From assembly GCA_037178625.1 (NCBI GenBank), contig CM074146.1, positions 1,054,001-1,118,000 of the forward strand: a stretch of 64,000 bases of DNA. The letters run 5' to 3'. This document shows, one piece after another, positions 49,749-58,537 of the stretch; position 1 is the first letter of the stretch, and every line of letters begins with the position of its first letter. The translations under genes and the position numbers were made by a program. The notes below the pieces were generated by a model. That model did no database searches and had not been told where the DNA came from. It was given only the letters and a program-made list of their open reading frames with translations. Source of the DNA: Skeletonema tropicum. Taxonomy: Eukaryota; Bacillariophyta; Thalassiosirophyceae; Thalassiosirales; Thalassiosiraceae.

Positions 49749-51687
49749 GTTGTTGGTAAGTAGGGAGCTTCGCGGTGCTCTCTGTATCTATAGCAAATGG
49801 AAGATTACATAATGTTTATGGGTGGTGCCTGTGGAGTTTGTTGTGCGCGGTCGGTTACTGTTCGGAACCGGAACAAAGCACAGCAAAGATACAAATTGGT
49901 GATGGTGCAGCTGGCCGTGTCATCTCCGAAGTTTAGAACCGGATAAAGTTTCACCGGAGAGCAGGTACGGGTGATTTGCAGCTGTCGATTAGGCCTTTGA
50001 AAATAGGGGGGAGGGAGGAGCCCCCCAATATTGAGATTCTGATCCTGGTGGCAAAATCGTCTAAAATGGGGTAAAATGGTCCATATCATAGTCCATACTC
50101 CTACACATTATAGCCAATACTCCTACTCCCATTTGGCTAGCTTTAGATTTCAACGGGAATTGTACTTCCCCCCCTCGGATTATCGGGGGATATCCCCCCG
50201 ATATCGGGTAGGCTAGCCCCCTATCCTAAGGCCTATCGTATCTCTCGTTGCGCTTGCATCAAATAGTTTTATATATTGTACCACCTACCACCTACCAGCC
50301 ACGGGGCCTGGGCGACACGAGAGAAGATACTTAGAAAGAGATCTCTCGTCTCTCTTGTGTGGCCGCCGGTGGATGGAGGAGGCAGGGGCGGGTGTCGTAG
50401 GTGTCAAATTTGCTGAAAACAATTGATCATATCAACGTTTTGTCAAATTTCGTGGTGACAACCTAACCGTTTTTCTTGTACTCCTAGTTCATTCAAAGGT
50501 AGATCCACATCCTGATCCTGACTGATTTCAAAGGAGTATGATCTTCATTGTCATTGTAATAGGCCATAATGCAAACCATAATGCAAACCTGAAAGGATAT
50601 GGAACTACCCCATAGAATATCCTGCCAGGTTTGCACGACCTATTGCGACCATATCATACCAGTCTTATTGCTTCTGCTCGGAAAGAATCAGAAGAGACCA
50701 CTCATTTGAACGATTTGCATGTTTTAAGCCTCTCCTCTCCACTTATTTGTAAAAGGTAAGTATGGTGCAAAAGTCCACCACAAGGCGGGCGCATACTGAA
50801 GTAGTACTCAGCCTGACACAGACAACTGGTCAAAACGCTCCCAACAAAGACTAAGTCACTACGTCCGTTCTATGCTCATGGATGTATTTGCATGGACCCG
50901 AAAGAACAGTATCTCCTCCCAATCCAAGGTAGAACATCGTACCTCATCCGATCCAGGTGTTGGCAAAGACTTGCGTGAAGGAAAAGTGGAGGACATCCAA
51001 AGAGGCTGTCATGCTGATCCACTGCAAGGTAGCACTTGTGAGCACAGGAGGCCTATTTGCGACTCACATATCATATTGATCGAGTCGTCAACTGAGATGG
51101 ACTTTTTTGCAGCAGGCAGGCACTGCACAGCGTCCGGCCATGACTCCAATGGTTATCACCAAGGCCGATTGTAAAAGCAAAGGCCATGGAGATGGACTCG
51201 ACAGAGAAGCCCAAGCCCAAATATTCTCTTCAGCATCGGCTTCGGCAATCAAAGGCAAAGATAGTTGAAGATTGGCTGCTGTGGGTAGAATACAATAAAA
51301 TACTTCTCTTGTGAGCACTTGATCTATCTATTCATAACACAAATTGATCAGTGCTGCGCGCATGCATAGCAAACCCCAAAGCCTGCAGAACGAACACAGT
51401 TGATATATATGCTGCTTATCTATTCTGATTAACTTTGTATTTATGATGAACGAGAAAGGGCTGCTGGGCTGGCGTCTGGTCGTCTAAGGAAGACTTTCTT
51501 ATTTTTCCGAAAATTATATGGTCGGCTCATTTCTGCCGTTGCCAAGCAAGGAAAATTCGCCCAAATTCAAAATTCTCTTATGTAGAGTACATCATTCAAA
51601 TTCGAAACAACGAACATCATCCATAACATCAAGCACCATAATAAACCAACCAAGCAATCGCAATTGTTATCTACATCCACATCCATC
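49749..51687. other. Intergenic region with a dispersed repeat
   Basis: Holds copy 2 of the 370-bp repeat (50805-51168). A nearly palindromic G/C run, ATCGGGGGATATCCCCCCGAT, lies at about 50178-50198. A short tandem CATAATGCAAACC lies near 50570-50590. No supported gene. Confidence 0.45.
50805..51168 (-). repeat. ~370-bp dispersed repeat, copy 2 (inverted)
   Basis: Reverse complement of 30790-31160 with many substitutions and small indels. The two copies are 20 kb apart and opposite in strand. Confidence 0.8.
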
Positions 51688-52026
51688 ATGTCTTCCATCA
51701 ATTCCATCATCCGCGGAGCTCTTCTCGCACTACTTTTCCTCGCCGCCGCCCAAGCACAAGATGAATCCGCTTTTTTGCCACACGGTAAGGGCAGCAAGGA
51801 ACCCTCTTTGGCTCCTTCGGATCCTCCGACACCTGAGCCTACCCCAGAGCCAACAAAAACTCCGACAGCTAAGCCTACCTCAAAGCCAACAAAAACTCCG
51901 ACAGCTACGCCTACTCGAGCTCCAGTCGTTTCCTCCATGTCGTATTCGTATTCCATGTCAGCAGCCTCCATGTCGATGCTCACTACCAGCAAGGCGGTGA
52001 AGGCAAAGGCAGCCAAGCGAAGCTAA
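51688..52026 (+). CDS. Small secreted Thr/Pro, Ser and Lys-rich protein; silaffin-like in composition
   Basis: 112 residues from the ATG at 51688. Residues 1-24 are a clear signal peptide (RGALLALLFLAAAQAQ). The mature part has GKGSKEPS (33-40), a PT-repeat linker (45-79: PTPEPT, KTPTAKPT units), a Ser/Tyr/Met run (SSMSYSYSMSAASMSM, 82-97) and a basic end SKAVKAKAAKRS (101-112). Ser-rich plus Lys clusters with KxxK spacing are the composition of silaffins and other biosilica-bound peptides of diatoms. No sequence family is recognised, so the silica role is inferred from composition and secretion. Single exon; a 3' AATAAA-like signal lies at about 52179. Confidence 0.65.
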   Translation: MSSINSIIRGALLALLFLAAAQAQDESAFLPHGKGSKEPSLAPSDPPTPEPTPEPTKTPTAKPTSKPTKTPTATPTRAPVVSSMSYSYSMSAASMSMLTTSKAVKAKAAKRS

Positions 52027-52799
52027 TCGACCGTTCTTCCTGCTCGCCCAAAGTGTAGAGAGTAGATTACACACGTCGTGTTCATGGAAATGATAACATG
52101 AAATGGATCATCGTGCAAGTCTATTGTACTGCAGTTGGAGCGATTATTATTTGTCTCTTATGTTTGTATGTCACAATGAATAAATATGTGAAGCATGAGA
52201 GAGAACAATCATCATGAAGTGGTTCGTTTCGTTCAAAGAGTGTGTGTTTGTGAATAAGAAACTGTGTTGTCATGTTGTTAAATTTGGGCAATGCACATTA
52301 GGTATATATGTTAGAGATTTATTTCCAGGTATGAACAGCGCTGCTTTAGATAGATTGTAATGATTTAGTAAGTGCAAATATCATACACATGGTACCTACA
52401 TGGATGTTTAATTGGCTTAGCATAGTTTGATGAATTTATTCGTTGATGTCATCTCTTGTCACCTCTGCGTTGGGTACTCTCTAGTAGAAGCGGAAAACAG
52501 TATCCAGCCTTACAAATTCATAGATAAAGCGTCTTTTGTTGTCGTTCAGTTTCATTCAGCTGTACTCTTCTTGCTGTCTGCTTGGACTTCAGATAAATAA
52601 TAAGCTACAGCTTTACTCAATTCAAAGCTTATCAGTTCATAGACGATGTGCAACGTGGTATATAACTTAGCCGGAGTTAGGTTTCAAAGACCATGATAGC
52701 ATCACGCCCTGATCAAGGATAGCTCCGATTACAATAGAAGCAAGTTCGAATCTAACGCTAGAGAGCTGTCACAAGTTCGAATGTACCGCTGCTGTCTCC

Positions 52800-53022
52800 A
52801 CTCGCGCGCATATGTTGTCCGAAAGGCAAATCAGGAAGTAAGTTCGTGATCATATGAACTTCCTGCAGATGCTCTTCCCACACAAAGAATGTGTCAACGA
52901 CTTGATTGATCATCAACTATTACACAACATCATTAGCCGATGGAGGAGCAAGAGCAAGCCTTTTGCCAACAAAATGTCCCATTAATGAGCCAACTGTATC
53001 GTAGCCTGTGAAATTGCGATGA
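52800..53022 (+). repeat. Dispersed repeat, partner at 63797-64000
   Basis: Starts ACTCGCGCGCATA and includes GTTGTCCGAAAGGCAAATCA, CTTGATTGATCATCAACTA and AATGTCCCATTAATGAGCCAA. The reverse complement of 63797-64000 carries the same blocks in order with small indels. The partner runs to the window edge, so the full repeat may be longer. Confidence 0.8.
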
Positions 53023-54161
53023 TAAACAAGAGAAGGCCAAGGCAAGCACACCGTCAAGGAATCGATTGAGATTTCTTTTCCATCGCTGTATCTGTATCAA
53101 TCTACATCTACAATATTATGTACTCATGTCAGAAGTAGATACCTGGTGCTAGCTGGTGGGCCGACTTATGACCGGCGCAAACAAAAGCAGAACTTGTCGC
53201 TAGATATTTTTAAATTACCCCTAGCTCTTTTTATTTGCTGAAACATTCATCTCATAAGAGACAATTAGTGTCCATATTATGCAGCTTTATCCGTCAAACG
53301 ATACTTCATTGAAATCAAAGAGCCCAAAAGCAACGTAGTCCCATAATGAGAGCGTTCATTGAAGACAACAAATAATAATGAACCTATTCCACCCTAATCG
53401 AACTACGAGTTAACCCAGTCACGATCCTACCTCTTCAAACAAAAGTTGTTGTGTCGTTGTTGTCGGGTGGTATGATTGATTTGAATGATGAAATCATTGG
53501 AGTTTGTTCGAGAAACTAATGGCAATGTTGTGTCGGGAGCTGGAAATAGGGCCAAAGGGGTTGAGTTCGCCGATGATAGTGTAGGAAGTGGAATCGGATC
53601 TCTCTAGAGAAGGCTCTGACATTCTCGATGGCAATGCAGCATAAATACAAGATAGAACCAGGATGGACGTTTGTCTGTCTCGTAATCAGTCACGATCTTG
53701 GAATATAGAACAATGAAACGATTGACTTTTGTTATATATTGTTTTCATGATGAGGTTGCAGCCTAAATAATGGTGTCCGACGGAGTTCTATAGCAATAAA
53801 CAGACGCTACCCCAACAGATCACACCGACACTAGATATCTATATGTAGAAGTAGCGGTGAGGATTGGTGGAGAGAGGACGATTTTTTGGTGTTACGGGCG
53901 TAGTGTAGTATCGGACGACACATCGGCGCTTGCTTCTTCTGGTGGACTTTTTCTCATGTAACTTTTAGATGGGTGGCATCAAAAAGTGCATTTCCCCCGG
54001 CCTATCCAGCAAGGTGCCTCATAACTTCAGCTGCAGACAGTTAAATAGCGCGAAATGCAAATCTGTGTAGTTCAGGAGATAAGATTACTGCGGCTATGTG
54101 CCGGCCGTCGACATGGTCTTTTGCTTCATTTCCTCAGGATGTTGAGAGTTGAGACGGGGGG

Positions 54162-54252
54162 TGATGATGCGGTCTGTCGTGTCTCCACAAACAAACAAAA
54201 TCGTAGCCTAAACTAACTCAGTGTGTTTGTTTGATCACCATGCAATCCGCAT
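54162..54252 (+). repeat. 91-bp direct repeat, left copy
   Basis: TGATGATGCGGTCTGTCGTG...TGCAATCCGCAT, repeated at 54967-55057 with no difference seen. Each copy also contains the short inverted pair ACAAACAAAC/GTTTGTTTG. The 0.7 kb between the copies has no coding capacity. It could be terminal repeats of a small element or a duplicated promoter-like block. Confidence 0.8.
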
Positions 54253-54966
54253 CGCTGCTACAGGTTCATGAGCCCACTACGGGCTTGGACCAGCCGCTCC
54301 GCTAGACGTGCGGTCCATTGCCCTCCATGTATTCACGTATGGGGGAAGTCAGCAGCAGTTGGATCCGAGCCACTTCCTCTGCAGTCGACTGCTAACGCAT
54401 CCGAGATATTTTCACAACGTCATCGTTGTTCCTCCGCCCTTCCTACACAGGAGTCCCATCGTCGGAGTGTGACCTCCGACATTACACCGTCGTGAACTTA
54501 TCATACTCCTCCTGCATGGCGTTTGGAGGCCGCTATTGCTCGAACAGTTTGATACGCACCGATAATACCAGATGGGGGATATGAGCCACCTGCTTCGACA
54601 ACCTCATTATCGCTCGACACAAGTGAAGATTTCTCACCCAACAACAACCACTCCTACCAATTGTCGATTGGATCCATAATTGGTTCCTTGGCGTCTGATC
54701 AACGGCCAAGGTATAAAATTTTTATTTTATTTTTGTTCGATTGCCAGTGGACGGAGCACTGCTATCGAAAGTGGGAGACATGGCACACAACATTTTATTC
54801 CCTGTCGAACATTTTATTATTTCTGAGGGGCATTTAAGCAGATGTATTGACAGCTATTCAACGGACTTCTTCCCATTTCATGTCCTATCATAGTTCTTTG
54901 CATCTCCTTCGATTATCCGCAAGGTATTCCAACCTTGACTCCTCAGTTGACAGCAAAGATGGGGGA

Positions 54967-55057
54967 TGATGATGCGGTCTGTCGTGTCTCCACAAACAAA
55001 CAAAATCGTAGCCTAAACTAACTCAGTGTGTTTGTTTGATCACCATGCAATCCGCAT
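54967..55057 (+). repeat. 91-bp direct repeat, right copy
   Basis: Same sequence as 54162-54252 by eye, 805 bp to the right. Confidence 0.8.
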
Positions 55058-55376
55058 TCCAGAGTGAGTGGTTCGGTCGACATCAGGCGTAGCATGAGGC
55101 CAAGTCATTGGCACGGCTGGATCGGAGGAAGTCATTGTAGGATATTTTGAGCTGGTACTGGTGGATAATCAAAATGGTTCGACTACCCCACAAAGGGGCA
55201 GAGGACGAGGCGAAGATGAACGTGAACTGAACGCCAATTCAATAGTTCTCTCGCCTCTGGACGTAATGGGCTCTACCTGATGAACCAGCACAGCATCAAT
55301 GTTGGTAAAATCGAATTATATGTAAGAGGTTTTAACTACGTTGAACAATGCTGGAAAGTGCCGATTATCTTCCAAC

Positions 55377-56967
55377 TAGCGTAATGGAATTTCACCATTT
55401 TTGGAGGGGGTTGAAAATTGCAGGTTGAAATTTCAGAAATTTCAGAAATTTCAAGGGATTAAATTTCACTCTAGCTTATCCTGAGATAGTCGTAATACTT
55501 TGCACTCTGCAGTCAACACATCACTCTAAGAGAGACTGTCAGCAAGCTTCTTTCCAAGCATCTTCTTCGCATCCATGATAAACCTGCTTGCTTGCACCCA
55601 AGGATCCAATAGACGACTCAATGGCTCGCCACGAGCGACAATGGCTCGTACCTCGTGCATGAGTACAATGTCAGCAGATGCCTGGTTCATGCTCTTACCA
55701 TACGTGTGCTCCATAGTAGTTTGTGCAGATGGTACACGCTTTGTTTTCTTGCGAGGGGGAACGGATGTGGAGGTGGATTTGGTGACATCACTAACGTCCC
55801 CAGAGTTGGATAGTAGATCAATCACCGCAACGGGGCCATGATTACTACGCATGGCAGCAACAGTTTCACTTGGGTTGGATTGAAGTGCAAGATACGTTGC
55901 TTGTTTCTTATTCGCTTGAGCCCCTCCTTCGATTTGTCTCCTTGTGTGAGGGCATGTCAACCCTTCACATTCGTGGAGAGAATGTTTTCTAGCTCTTGTT
56001 GCATTAAATGTCGCTAGCAACTTGTTGTACTTAGGACAGTGCTTGCATACAATACGTAACTTGCCATTGGGTTGGGGCGTGATTTCGTATTGGGAATAGA
56101 GCGTTGAGTCTCGTTGCTTTTTGGCATCCGGAGCTGCTGCAAAAGGCACAGCAGCAGGTGGTGCTGCGGGTGGATCGACTGCAGCGACGGCAGGTGGATC
56201 GACAGCAGCGACGGCAGCATCGGCAGTTGGGGCCGCAGCGGTGAGCTTGTGTTGGACACAGTGAAGACACATGAGAGCGGTATGGGAGTTGGCAAGTGTT
56301 TTTGCATGATCATTAAGATCCCCTGCAGGGTTTTTGTAGGATGGGTTGCCCACAATTTCCTCACAGTAGAGTTTACCGCAAAGGGCACCATGAATTGGTC
56401 CTTCACACATCATGCACTGATGATCAGCCGGGTTGTTGAGGGGGGAGTTCTTCATGCCACAAAGGGCGTTGGCGGCGCATGTCAAAAGCATTATTGTTGA
56501 AGATTATTGAATTGTTGTTGTTATTGCCAGGCAAACTATGACAGCGTGGTAGACGGCAGAGTGAACAAAAAGTTGATTTGTGCACATACCCGCACCCAAA
56601 ATAAGAGCCATCCGCGCCCAAAATCATCTGGTACATGCCAATGCAGGAACACGCATGTAAGCTGAATTACTACGAAGGAATAAGTAATACTGCATTGTTA
56701 GTCGCCAGCATTTTGGTGAAGAGTTACTCTCCGCTGAGTTGACAAACTCATCATCTGGATGGTGCGTGGTGTTCTTTGGGGTTTGGTGGTTGGTGGAATG
56801 AAGGGTCTTAGGTTATTTTTGTGCTACGTGTTGGTTCAGTACCATCCGTTCGCGCCAGAATTTTTGTGAAATTTCATTGTTGGCCAAAATTGGTGCAACT
56901 TTCACCCTGTAAATTTCACGAAAGTTGCAGTAGTGAAATTTCACCCTTTTGAAATTCCATTACGCTA
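55377..56967 (-). mobile_element. hAT transposon, internally shortened, with intact ends and 8-bp target duplication
   Basis: The inverted ends are TAGCGTAATGGAATTTCA (left, 55377) and its reverse complement to 56967. They are bordered by the exact 8-bp duplication CTTCCAAC (55369-55376, 56968-56975). A TA(G)NG start and 8-bp duplications are hallmarks of hAT. Subterminal repeats of GAAATTTCA occur at both ends, as for transposase binding. It is 1591 bp long, with one frame that lacks the catalytic domain, so it is non-autonomous. Confidence 0.93.
55526..56491 (-). CDS. hAT transposase N-terminal part: BED-like zinc finger without catalytic core
   Basis: 321 residues. The N-terminus has Cys pairs (CMMC at 26-29, then C38 and C43, and CLHC at 75-78), a possible extra zinc site. 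A Pro/Ala linker (84-122) precedes a BED-type finger: IVCKHC (C149, C152) with H170, H173 and C175. After a basic patch (PRKKTKR) comes the region usually found before the hAT catalytic domain (TTMEHTYGKSMNQA, then LMHEVRAIVARGEPLSRLLD). The frame stops about 50 residues later. The RNase-H-like DDE core and hAT dimerisation domain are absent, against 600-plus residues in full transposases. It could still bind the element ends and act as a repressor; this is inference. Confidence 0.75.
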   Translation of the reverse strand: MLLTCAANALCGMKNSPLNNPADHQCMMCEGPIHGALCGKLYCEEIVGNPSYKNPAGDLNDHAKTLANSHTALMCLHCVQHKLTAAAPTADAAVAAVDPPAVAAVDPPAAPPAAVPFAAAPDAKKQRDSTLYSQYEITPQPNGKLRIVCKHCPKYNKLLATFNATRARKHSLHECEGLTCPHTRRQIEGGAQANKKQATYLALQSNPSETVAAMRSNHGPVAVIDLLSNSGDVSDVTKSTSTSVPPRKKTKRVPSAQTTMEHTYGKSMNQASADIVLMHEVRAIVARGEPLSRLLDPWVQASRFIMDAKKMLGKKLADSLS

Positions 56968-56975
56968 CTTCCAAC

Positions 56976-57641
56976 TTCCAACTTCAATGGAAGGATCGGT
57001 CTGGCAGTCGAGTCGAGTCGAGTCACATCATCAGGGGGATTTTTTTGAAGAATTTATATTTTCTAAATTTGGCGAGAAGGAGTGCCGTTTCATCTATCTT
57101 ATATGAATTGAACGTAGGAATAAATATAATTTAGTCGAGGAGATGAGACAGCTATTCATACATACACATATATTTTTTATTGCAGAGGCGTTAGAAATCT
57201 GCTGGGCCTTATTTGAGTTCGTGAACCAATGTGTAGCCCTCGACGGGTCACGGCGACGGTTAGCGTCTTTGAGACAAGTCTCAAAAAGTCTCACGATGTG
57301 ACATAATATAACGGTGAGAACTTGCTGATAATATGTGTCTTTATATGTATCGTAGTACTACAATGTGACAAAAAAGAAGCAAAATGATGAGAGACGTTAC
57401 GGTCAAATCACACGAGGCGTGAACCGTTGTGAACCTTTCCCGCCAGCCGGCCAGCCCGAGCACCCTATCTACTGCACAGCCCTAAGTACACACTGAAGAG
57501 GGCTGTTGTACATAAGTTTCCAATCTCCTCACTCCTAAGTATTCTACCGCCTTCCTACCGCTCATCAATGTGTGTAGAATAGGTAGATAGATAGATAGAT
57601 AGATAGATTATAGGTAGTATTGCACTAACGTGCCTTTTGAC
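56976..57641. other. Intergenic region with GATA microsatellite
   Basis: Nothing coding is seen. A (GATA)n microsatellite of about seven units lies at 57582-57609. Confidence 0.55.
57582..57609. repeat. (TAGA)n microsatellite
   Basis: An uninterrupted tetranucleotide run of about 26 bases. Confidence 0.9.
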
Positions 57642-57856
57642 TAGGCGTGCCGGGATAGTGGGCGCTTTTCATGGTATGTTGTGGGCGGCGCCCACGTGGG
57701 GCCCACAACTACACATAATCAGGTACAAATGAGCTCAAAATACCCAAATATTACCGTTTTATCGACCAAAAATCCCCAATATTCCCCTGTCAAGCCTCTC
57801 CTTAAACCATAGTGTGTTGTGGGCACGCCCACGCGCCCACTATCCCGGTTTGCCTA
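57642..57856. mobile_element. hAT-type MITE, 215 bp, with 8-bp target duplication
   Basis: Both 24-bp ends start TAGGC and share CCGGGATAGTGGGCGC in inverted orientation, differing only in the three bases between. They are flanked by an exact CTTTTGAC duplication (57634-57641, 57857-57864). The interior is GC-rich near the ends and has no frame. The ends differ from those of the 55.4-57.0 kb element, so a different hAT must mobilise it. Confidence 0.92.
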
Positions 57857-57984
57857 CTTTTGACTCCTATTGTACTTATTACCGCAATTAATAATACTAG
57901 CCTCGCTGACGCTCGTCTAGCCGCTGCGCGGGCCTTGAATACTCGCCCGTCCTTATGTGTCATCTTTCCTATTCCATGCATCTC

Positions 57985-58415
57985 GTCAAATCTAAGCCAA
58001 TCAAAGAAAGAGTCAATCGAAAATTCTAAAAACGGGGGGGCAAGGGGGGGTGTCCCCCCCTGAACAATCAAATCTAAGCCAATCAAAGAAAGAGTCAATC
58101 GAAAATTCTAAAAACGGGGGGGCAAGGGGGGGTGTCCCCCCTGAACAATCAAATCTAAGCCAATCAAAGAAAGAGTCAATTGAAAATTCTAAAAACGGGG
58201 GGCAAGGGGGGTGTCCCCCCCTGAACAATCAAATCTAAGCCAATCAAAGAAAGAGTCAATCGAAAATTCTAAAAACGGGGGGGCAAGGGGGGTGTCCCCC
58301 CCTGAACAATCAAATCTAAGCCAATCAAAGAAAGAGTCAATCGAAAATTCTAAAAACGGGGGGGGCAAGGGGTCAAATCAAGCCAATCAAAGAAAGAGTC
58401 GATCGAAAATGCCCG
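57985..58415. repeat. Tandem array of ~81-bp G-rich units
   Basis: Unit starts TCAAATCTAAGCCAATCAAA at 57985, 58068, 58149, 58229 and 58310, with a shortened sixth copy at 58373. Each full unit ends in a G7-C-AA-G7-TGT-C7-like block, which can form a hairpin or a G-quadruplex. It lies 120 bp upstream of the chitin-binding-like gene. Open frames through the array exist on both strands only because the period is near a multiple of three. Confidence 0.95.
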
Positions 58416-58451
58416 TGAAGGCCAAAGGACACGCCAAAGGGCCCGGACAGA

Positions 58452-58476
58452 ACGACCGACCGACCGACCGAACGAC
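58452..58476. repeat. (GACC)n short tandem run
   Basis: CGACCGACCGACCGACC-type run immediately before the gene's leader. Confidence 0.8.
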
Positions 58477-58537
58477 TTAGCTCCTCTCATTATTTAGATC
58501 CAAATCCTACTCGCCTATCCGCAACATTTCTCTCACT

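Larger units (their letters stand above)
52027..55368. other. Long non-coding stretch with repeats
   Basis: No supported gene in over 3 kb. It contains an inverted dispersed repeat (52800-53022, partner at the window's right end), a direct repeat pair (54162-54252 and 54967-55057), and two copies of CAAGTTCGAAT near 52742 and 52772. The short frame 54268-54495 has no features. Confidence 0.5.

Noticed and set aside
49805..50089. Short minus-strand frame next to the hypothetical low-complexity gene
   Set aside because: No signal, domain or conserved partner. It could be the 5' flank of that gene.
50170..50210. G/C-rich near-palindrome as a terminator or origin
   Set aside because: No neighbouring gene end or origin features. 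It is a single short structure that can arise by chance.
52740..52785. Two GTTCGAAT boxes suggesting a tRNA gene
   Set aside because: The B-box-like sequence is repeated within 30 bp and no acceptor or anticodon stems can be paired around either copy.
57802..58480. Open frames on both strands through the 81-bp array (e.g. 58013-58228 minus, 58211-58480 plus) that encode repeated peptides
   Set aside because: They follow from the repeat period and lack of stops in the unit. The frame changes where unit length changes, and both strands are open, so they are not genes.
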